From Streptomyces geranii (GTDB lineage Bacteria > Actinomycetota > Actinomycetes > Streptomycetales > Streptomycetaceae): a stretch of DNA of 64,000 nt. Of the stretch, positions 58,454-64,000 are shown piece after piece. Location: the NCBI RefSeq assembly GCF_002954775.1, contig NZ_PJME01000010.1, positions 124,001-188,000 of the forward strand, given 5' to 3'. The notes beneath the pieces were generated by a model. The model searched no databases, was not told the origin of the DNA, and saw nothing but the letters and a program-made list of their open reading frames with translations. Both the position numbers and the translations under genes were made by a program. Positions within the stretch are counted from its first letter, which is position 1. Each line of letters opens with the position of its first letter.

Positions 58454-61400
58454 GTGCGAACAACCCGAAGAAGACCTCGACGAGGCCAAACACAGAGCAG
58501 GTTCGCGGCAGTTGCGTTCGCGACCGCTGTCGCCGTGCTCGGCGGACTGGTGTCCGCCGCCCCCGCGGCCTCCGACGAGCCGGGGGACAACCCGACCAAC
58601 CCGTACGAGCGCACCCTCCGTATCAGCCTCGGCGAGCAGGCCCGCAAGGACCGCTGCCAGGCGGGCCGGGCCGTGCAGTTCGCCGGGCCCGAGCTGAACG
58701 CGGTCGCGGCGACGAAGCTCACCGGCACGGACGCCGCGCTGCGCGCGTTCGTGACCCCGGACGCACTCCTGGGCGAGTGGGGCCAGGCCAGTACCCGGGA
58801 CAGGGACGCGGGTATCGCAGCCGCGCACGCCTTCCGGGACCGCCAGGACAAGCTGAACACCGCCAACAAGCCCTACGCCGCGGAGAACTCCTTCGGAGGC
58901 CGGGACTATCACGCGCCCGAGTTCGGCAAGGACATCGTCGCCTTCACCCTCGGCACACAGCAGGACCTGTACACCAAGGCTTCGGAGAACCCGACTCCGC
59001 GGCCCGGCCAGGCCGCGCTGGACCAGGCCAAGAAGGTGCTCGATGCCTTCGGCACCGGCGACGACACCTGGGCTGCCGCGTACAAGAGCTTCGCCGGGAG
59101 TGCGCTGCTCGACACGAGCAACCTGGGCTACTCCTCGGCCAACGACGTCGCGACCTTCCTGCGCTTCGGCGGCTTCGCGACCAAGGCCCCCGAGCCTGAC
59201 TCGCTGGAGTTCCGCACCGAGGTCGAGGCACTGAAGACCGCCTGGGCGGCCTGTGACAGCGCCAACCCGATCGACCACTACCGGGTACTGACCGGACCGG
59301 TCCTGGTGGCCTACTCGGAGTGGGAGACGGAGTACGTCGGCCAGGCCGAGCAGCGGAAGGCGATCGTCACCGCCAAGGCCACCGCGGCGAAGGAGGTCCG
59401 GGTCGCCACGGACGCCATGCTTGAGGCGGTGCGGCAGGCCTGGCAGGCGGACCAGATCCTGTACTGGCAGAAGTACTGGGCCGCGAACAAGGGATCCGCT
59501 TCCTACCCGAAGCCCGCGGTCTTCACCAAGGCCACGGCGGACCTGAACGCGGCGAGGACCAAGGCCGCCGCGCAGGTGACCCTGGCGGACGCGGCGGCAA
59601 CCAGGGCCAAGACGGCCGCGGACGCCGCGAGCGCCCAGCAGACCAAGGCGTGGGCGATCGCGGACACCGCGAAACTGCCGCGCGGTCGGGGTCTGTTCTA
59701 CGCGCAGCAGTCCGTGCAGGTCGCCAAGGCATCGGCCGCGGCCACCCTGGCGGCGGCGAAGGCCACACTGACCGCGTCGAACGCGGCGAAGGCCACGGTG
59801 GCGGACTCCCAGACGCTGCTGGCGCTGGCGAAGACCCAGACGCACGCGCTGAACACCGAGTTCCGCAAGACGGCTGCGCTGGAGGCGAAGGCACAGGCCA
59901 AGGCCGCGGCCGAGTCGGCCGCGAAGCTGGCCACGGAGGCCGCCGCCAACGCGGCCACCGCGAAGAGCGCCCGCGCGACGGCCGAGAAGGCCGAGCAGAC
60001 GGCCAAGACCCAGGCCGCCGAGGCGAAGCGCCAGCGCGGGATCGCGGAGGCCGAGAAGGCCACCGCGGAGCGGGAGCGCGACCTCGCGGCGAGCGAGCGC
60101 GCGAAGGCGGGCGCGGCCGAGGACCGGGCGCGGGACGAGCAGGCCAGGGCAGGGCAGGCGCGTACGGCCGCGGAGACCGCGGGTTCGACGGCAGCGGAGA
60201 GACTGGCTGCGGCCGAGGACGCCGAAGCGCGCGCGTTCACCGCGCGGAACCAGGCGGTCAGGGCCGAGCACGAGAAGAGCGCCACCGCCTCGCGGGCGGC
60301 GGCGCTGGAGTCCGCAGCCGCGGCTGCCGAGGGCACCCAGGCGGCGGGCGAGACCAGGCAGGCGGCCACGGAGGCACGTTCCGCCGCCAACGAGGCGGCC
60401 GGCGCGGCGAGCAGGGCCCGTACGGCGGCGAACGAGGCGAGCACCGCGGCAGTGAACGCCCGAGCGGCGGCCACTCGGGCCGAGGGGGCGGCCAAGCGCT
60501 CCCGGTCCGCGGCGGACGCGGCCCAGTCGGCGTACGCCAAGACCCACGCGGCTGCTGCGACCGCGCACGCCGCCGCTGCCGAGGCGATCGACGCGGCGGC
60601 GTCCGCGAAGGAGAAGGCCAGGCTGGCGGACGCCGAGGCGAAGAAGGCCCAGGCCGCGGCGATCACCGCGCGCAAGGAGGCCACCGCGGCGGTGGCCGAG
60701 GCCGCCAAGACGGCCGCGTGGTCGGCGAAGACCGCCGGGTACGCCCTTGCCACGGCCCAGTACGCGCAGGGCGCCCGGGACGCCGCGACGGCGACGACCA
60801 AGGCGGCCGACGAGGCGATCAGCGTGGGTTCCCCGTACCGCGAGACCGACTCCTCGGCGGCGTACGCGGTGCTGATCGGGCAGACCTCCAAGACCCTCGC
60901 CGAGCAGCAGGCAACTGCGGCCAAGGCGAAGTCGGACGAGGCGAAGAAGGCGGCGGCCACGGCCAAGGCACTCGCCGACAAGGCCGCAGGCGACGCGAAG
61001 ATCGCCCTCCAGGCGGCGGCCGACGCGGCGGACTACGCCGTACAGGCGGTCAACTCCGCAGCGGCTGCGAATGCTTCCGCTGCCGCGGCGGCGATCGACG
61101 CGGCAGCCGCGAAGAAGGCTGACGCGAACGCCCAGAAGTACGACGCGCAGGCAGGCACGGACGCCTTCTACGCCAACTTCGCCGCAGGCGAGGCCGAATC
61201 GGCGGCAGCCCAGGCCGACCAGGACGCCACGGACGCGGAGAAGGACGCGTCGAGCGCCCGCTCGGCCGCCAGCAGTGCGGAGCAGGACGCGTCGGCGGCC
61301 GACCGCACGGCCACCAAGGCGGAGGGCGACGCCACCAAGGCGGAGGGGGCGGCGGCCAACGCCAACACCTACGCGGAGCAGGCGGACAAGGCCGCCGACC

Positions 61401-62623
61401 AGGCGGAGGCCGAAGAGCGGGAGCGGGCCAGACAGGAACGCGAGCAGGTTACGGAGTCCGGTGGCTCGACCGCCGAGTACGTCCTGACCAAGGAGGAGGA
61501 GGCCGCGCTGCTCGCCGAGTGCGGGCAGGAGTGCGTCGACCAGTACCGCGCGGCCATGACGGCTGCCAACCAGGACGTGATCGACTGGGTGAAGGCGAAC
61601 GGCGGCGAGATCCTGCTCGACCTGCTCGGGGTCAAAGACGCCAAGAAGTGCTTCTCCGACCCTGACGTGGAGAGCTGCCTGTGGACGGCCATCAACGCCA
61701 TCGGCGCCGTTGCCTTGATCGGTAAGGCAATCCCTGTGGGCAAGGCCATCCTGAAGGTCAGTGTCGGGATCGCGAAGTTCTTCGAGGGGGCCTCCAAGGC
61801 ACGCAAGACCCTCAAGGCGCTGAAGAACATCATCGACGCACGGCTTGCCAAGGGCGTGTCGTTCTGTGTGAAGCACAGCTTCGTGGCGGGCACCTTGGTC
61901 AAGATGGCCGACGGCAGCCTCCGCGCCATCGAGAACGTCAAGGCCGGGGATCAGGTCCTCAACGCGCGGTCGGGCGCCACGACTGCTGAACAGCACGACG
62001 TCGTGCTGACGCACCGCACCACTAGCGACACCCGGTTCACCGACGTGACCGTCGCTACTCCGAGCGGGCAGCGCACTATCACCGGTACGACCGATCACCC
62101 GTTCTACGACCTCACTACCGGCTCATGGACGGACGCCGGGAGCCTTCAGGCTGGTCACCGGCTGCAGACTTTGGACGACGACACCGTCACGGTCGTCGGT
62201 GTGTCTTCGTACACGAAGCCGCTTGTCACCTACGACATGACGGTGGAGGGCGTGCATGCCTACTTCGTGATGGCAGGCGCGACTCCGGTGCTGGTGCACA
62301 ACATAAATTGCAGGACGATCACTGCAGGAGCCCTCAAGCATATTGACGACAAGCATCTGTGGGGTGGTACCGACCACGCCCAGGGTGTTATGGGCAATGT
62401 GTTCGCGGAGGGTATCGACAGTGCCAAGCTCAAGAAACTCATCGAAGAGGCTGCCCAGTTCGGGAGAGAGGTCCCTAGGGCCAAGGGCGACCCCCGAGGC
62501 GGCAACTACATCGACTACGCCTTCGACGCCGTCACTACTGGCGCGAACGGGCAGAACGGCATCCGGCTCGTCGTTGACGAGTTCGGCAACCTCAAGACCG
62601 CGATGCCTGCGAACATCTGGTAG
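58454..62623 (+). CDS. Large exported Ala-rich protein with Hint domain and C-terminal toxin module
   Basis: Polymorphic-toxin-type protein of 1389 aa. A signal peptide (FAAVAFATAVAVLGGLVSA) follows an Arg-rich N-terminus. Residues about 45-330 form a helical domain, and about 330-1060 an Ala/Lys/Glu coiled-coil-like rod (units such as AKTAADAASAQQTKAWAIAD). A Hint (pretoxin-splicing) domain spans about 1138-1283: it starts CVKHSFVAGTLVKMADGS, contains TTDHPFYDLTTGSW and ends TPVLVHN. The ~105-aa tail HIDDKHLWGGTDHAQGV, YIDYAFDAVTTGANGQNG and LVVDEFGNLKTAMP looks like a nuclease-type toxin (BECR/EndoU-like, inferred). GTG 58454 has only a weak AGG upstream. Confidence 0.85.
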   Translation: MRTTRRRPRRGQTQSRFAAVAFATAVAVLGGLVSAAPAASDEPGDNPTNPYERTLRISLGEQARKDRCQAGRAVQFAGPELNAVAATKLTGTDAALRAFVTPDALLGEWGQASTRDRDAGIAAAHAFRDRQDKLNTANKPYAAENSFGGRDYHAPEFGKDIVAFTLGTQQDLYTKASENPTPRPGQAALDQAKKVLDAFGTGDDTWAAAYKSFAGSALLDTSNLGYSSANDVATFLRFGGFATKAPEPDSLEFRTEVEALKTAWAACDSANPIDHYRVLTGPVLVAYSEWETEYVGQAEQRKAIVTAKATAAKEVRVATDAMLEAVRQAWQADQILYWQKYWAANKGSASYPKPAVFTKATADLNAARTKAAAQVTLADAAATRAKTAADAASAQQTKAWAIADTAKLPRGRGLFYAQQSVQVAKASAAATLAAAKATLTASNAAKATVADSQTLLALAKTQTHALNTEFRKTAALEAKAQAKAAAESAAKLATEAAANAATAKSARATAEKAEQTAKTQAAEAKRQRGIAEAEKATAERERDLAASERAKAGAAEDRARDEQARAGQARTAAETAGSTAAERLAAAEDAEARAFTARNQAVRAEHEKSATASRAAALESAAAAAEGTQAAGETRQAATEARSAANEAAGAASRARTAANEASTAAVNARAAATRAEGAAKRSRSAADAAQSAYAKTHAAAATAHAAAAEAIDAAASAKEKARLADAEAKKAQAAAITARKEATAAVAEAAKTAAWSAKTAGYALATAQYAQGARDAATATTKAADEAISVGSPYRETDSSAAYAVLIGQTSKTLAEQQATAAKAKSDEAKKAAATAKALADKAAGDAKIALQAAADAADYAVQAVNSAAAANASAAAAAIDAAAAKKADANAQKYDAQAGTDAFYANFAAGEAESAAAQADQDATDAEKDASSARSAASSAEQDASAADRTATKAEGDATKAEGAAANANTYAEQADKAADQAEAEERERARQEREQVTESGGSTAEYVLTKEEEAALLAECGQECVDQYRAAMTAANQDVIDWVKANGGEILLDLLGVKDAKKCFSDPDVESCLWTAINAIGAVALIGKAIPVGKAILKVSVGIAKFFEGASKARKTLKALKNIIDARLAKGVSFCVKHSFVAGTLVKMADGSLRAIENVKAGDQVLNARSGATTAEQHDVVLTHRTTSDTRFTDVTVATPSGQRTITGTTDHPFYDLTTGSWTDAGSLQAGHRLQTLDDDTVTVVGVSSYTKPLVTYDMTVEGVHAYFVMAGATPVLVHNINCRTITAGALKHIDDKHLWGGTDHAQGVMGNVFAEGIDSAKLKKLIEEAAQFGREVPRAKGDPRGGNYIDYAFDAVTTGANGQNGIRLVVDEFGNLKTAMPANIW

Positions 62624-62637
62624 CGACAGGAGTAGCG

Positions 62638-63120
62638 ATGATCATCTTTGCCTTCCAGCCTCGGGTCGAGGACCCTTCCTGGGCCCCGGACTGGCCGACG
62701 GAGAAATCGGACCGGCCGGAGCACCCGGGACTGACGAACTCCGATTTCTGCCTGGAACTCTTCCAGGCCGATCTGCGGCTTGTCGTTCACGGTGTGGACC
62801 TCGGCGTGAGCCTGCCGGGACTACCGGTGGTCGACTTCGCGCTGATGTTGCACTACGCCACAACGATGCTGGAGACCCAGAGTGACGTCGCGGTCGAGGC
62901 CAGTCTGACCCAGCATGTGTACGCCTTCAACCGAGACGGTGACTCCATCACCCTCACGACAGAGTTGCCCCCGCGTGTTGCCCGGATGACATGGCTCGAG
63001 CTGCGAGAGCTGACCGTCCGAGCGAAGTCCGAGGCGATGCGGTTGATCACCACCGCTCATCCGGAACTGGGCGACAACGTGTGGTTGCGGGAGGCACTGG
63101 TGGCGCCGCCCACCGCGTGA
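62638..63120 (+). CDS. Candidate immunity protein for the Hint toxin
   Basis: Cytoplasmic protein of 160 aa without signal peptide. ATG 62638 follows GACAGGAG, 14 bp after the toxin stop, so it is surely co-transcribed. Sequence: MIIFAFQPRVEDPSWAPDWP, NSDFCLELFQADLRLVVHGV, ALMLHYATTMLETQSDVAVE and HPELGDNVWLREALVAPPTA. No known family is recognised. Small size, tight linkage and lower codon bias than its neighbours are the usual features of immunity genes. Function is inferred from position only. Confidence 0.78.
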   Translation: MIIFAFQPRVEDPSWAPDWPTEKSDRPEHPGLTNSDFCLELFQADLRLVVHGVDLGVSLPGLPVVDFALMLHYATTMLETQSDVAVEASLTQHVYAFNRDGDSITLTTELPPRVARMTWLELRELTVRAKSEAMRLITTAHPELGDNVWLREALVAPPTA

Positions 63121-63144
63121 CAGCACTCCGATTGCAGGAATGGA

Positions 63145-63173
63145 GGGCGCTCCCCTGTCAGGGGGGGGCGCCC
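63145..63173 (+). terminator. Terminator of the toxin/immunity unit
   Basis: gggcgc (63145-63150) pairs with gcgccc (63168-63173), extended by cccc with a run of eight G. It begins 25 bp after the immunity gene stop. The 200 bp beyond, to 63370, holds nothing recognisable. Confidence 0.6.
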
Positions 63174-63371
63174 CCGCAGTCGCGAAATCGCCCGTCAGGC
63201 ATGTTTGCCCTCGCTCAGGTGGTGCACGCGAACCGTGTCCGTCGCGAAGATCTCCCATGTGGTGCGGTGTCAGACAGCTCCACCACGCCGGAGCTCTTCG
63301 TCATGGTCGAGCCTTGCCAGTGCTGACGACGCTCGTGATCAATACACCTAAGGCCCGGCCACTTCGCCCTG

Positions 63372-63746
63372 TTGAGTTGGCACCCGGCGATCACCTACGT
63401 CGGTTACGTACACGAGGCCGCCCTGCGCATCGAGTTCGGCGGAGTCAAGGTGATGCGCGGCCAGTTGGACCGCCTCTGTGAGGTGTCCGAGCGCGACAAC
63501 ATCGGCGTACGCGTGATCCCCTACAAGGCAGGGGCGTTCCCCGGCGCCGGCCAGGCGGTGACCTACGCCGAGGGGTCCGTCCCGCAACTCGACACCGTGG
63601 AACTGGACTCCGCACACGGCCCCGAGTTCACCCACGGCCAGTCCCAACTCGACAAGTACCGTGCCCACTTGGACTGGATGGAAGCCGCGTCGCTCTCGCC
63701 CAGCGCGTCGCGGGACTTCATCCACACGATCGCCCGCCAACTCTGA
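63372..63746 (+). pseudogene. Truncated DUF5753 (XRE-family regulator) remnant
   Basis: The readable part (about 124 codons from TTG 63372) is the C-terminal half of DUF5753: YVHEAALRIEFGGVKVMRGQ, LDRLCEVSERDNIGVRVIPY, QLDTVELDSAHGPEF and DWMEAASLSPSASRDFIHTI. The N-terminal HTH and first half of DUF5753 (~150 residues) are absent. The 63180-63370 DNA has no matching HTH code in any frame I could see. It is followed at 10 bp by a DUF397 gene, as in intact pairs. I regard it as a 5'-deleted gene. Confidence 0.72.
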
Positions 63747-63755
63747 GGAGTCACC

Positions 63756-63947
63756 GTGCCTGACATCACCTGGGAAGAACCGTTCTGCGCCGAAGGCGCC
63801 AACTGCTTCCGCATAGGCACCGACCCCCACAACAACGCCTACATAGCCATCGCAGGCCAGGAAGACACCTACCTCACCGACACCCGAGAAGCCCTCCGCA
63901 CCCTCATCCAGGACATCAAGGCAGGCAAAGCAGACCACCTCCTCTGA
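63756..63947 (+). CDS. DUF397 small protein
   Basis: Protein of 63 aa starting at GTG 63756 after GAGGAGTCACC. The sequence MPDITWEEPFCAEGANCFRI and TREALRTLIQDIKAGKADHL resembles DUF397, the small partner encoded next to DUF5753/XRE regulators in actinomycetes (BldB/WhiJ-type systems). It appears intact although its upstream partner is truncated, so it may be orphaned or used with another regulator elsewhere. Confidence 0.82.
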   Translation: MPDITWEEPFCAEGANCFRIGTDPHNNAYIAIAGQEDTYLTDTREALRTLIQDIKAGKADHLL

Positions 63948-64000
63948 CCACGCCTCCAAGCTCCGTTTCCTCCCGCATGGAGAGAACATCCGAGTCGCCG

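Noticed and set aside
58166..62098. Long minus-strand frame (about 1310 codons) antisense to the Hint-toxin gene
   Set aside because: Composition (Leu/Gly/Arg repeats) mirrors the Ala/Lys/Glu repeat codons of the plus-strand gene; no start signal or domain.
63180..63370. Missing HTH half of the DUF5753 regulator
   Set aside because: I looked in the three forward frames for an XRE-type helix-turn-helix and saw none, so a simple frameshift explanation was dropped in favour of deletion.

Overview
The window is chromosomal DNA from a Streptomyces or very close relative. It has very high G+C, frequent GTG starts and 4-nt ATGA/GTGA gene overlaps, and it carries lineage markers: Scy and FilP cytoskeletal proteins, NucS/EndoMS, AbsC, a ChiC-ChiR-ChiS locus, CslA/GlxA and a TTA codon in a regulator. 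From memory, much of the gene order follows the S. coelicolor SCO5376-SCO5422 interval. Several blocks look inserted into that order: cslA-glxA-cel6, a small type II PKS operon, and a large Hint-toxin protein.

Layout. 0-5 kb: secreted chitinase (cut by the left edge) with a textbook direct-repeat promoter and its ChiR/ChiS-like two-component pair, then a membrane protein and a PduO-type cobalamin adenosyltransferase. 5-15 kb: 3-hydroxybutyryl-CoA dehydrogenase, a STAS protein, a large membrane-anchored NTPase-like protein, three small DUF genes, NucS with a strong terminator, an SCO5389-family protein, a luciferase-like monooxygenase and a small Cys/His protein. 15-24.5 kb: two paralogous ABC exporter cassettes, then filP and scy. 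24.6-27.5 kb: methylmalonyl-CoA epimerase, thiolase and meaB. 27.45-28.0 kb is an unusual G-rich array of decayed copies of the meaB 3' end. 28-32.9 kb: MFS permease, PepSY protein, an OmpR-type two-component system with clear operator repeats, and absC. 33-35.9 kb: three consecutive AIM24-like genes, a DUF3817 membrane protein and an MTH1187-family protein. 36-41 kb: cslA-glxA plus a GH6 lipoprotein, the apical glucan machinery. 41-45 kb: two MarR regulators, a second DUF3817 protein, a GH13 enzyme and an FUSC-like membrane protein.

45.0-52.8 kb is the most interesting accessory block. It is an eight-gene minus-strand operon read ACP, ketoreductase, MaoC-like dehydratase, an SDR lacking the catalytic Tyr, chain-length-factor-like KS, active KS, alpha/beta-hydrolase and PPTase. 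Most junctions are 4-nt overlaps, and the operon is divergent from a regulator carrying a TTA (bldA-dependent) codon. The gene set resembles a minimal highly reducing type II PKS or dedicated fatty-acyl assembly line. The PPTase has Ala in place of a conserved metal-binding Asp, and its 3' end overlaps the FUSC-like gene in a way that suggests a recombination junction.

52.9-64 kb: a TetR regulator, a YbbN-like thioredoxin, a 680-bp regulatory region with palindromes, a three-gene envelope operon (DUF6230, DUF6114, Ser/Thr-rich secreted protein), then a 1389-aa Ala-rich exported protein ending in a Hint domain and a C-terminal toxin-like domain. A candidate immunity gene follows, and the window closes with a truncated DUF5753 regulator remnant and a DUF397 gene. 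I saw no tRNA, rRNA, CRISPR array or intact insertion sequence.
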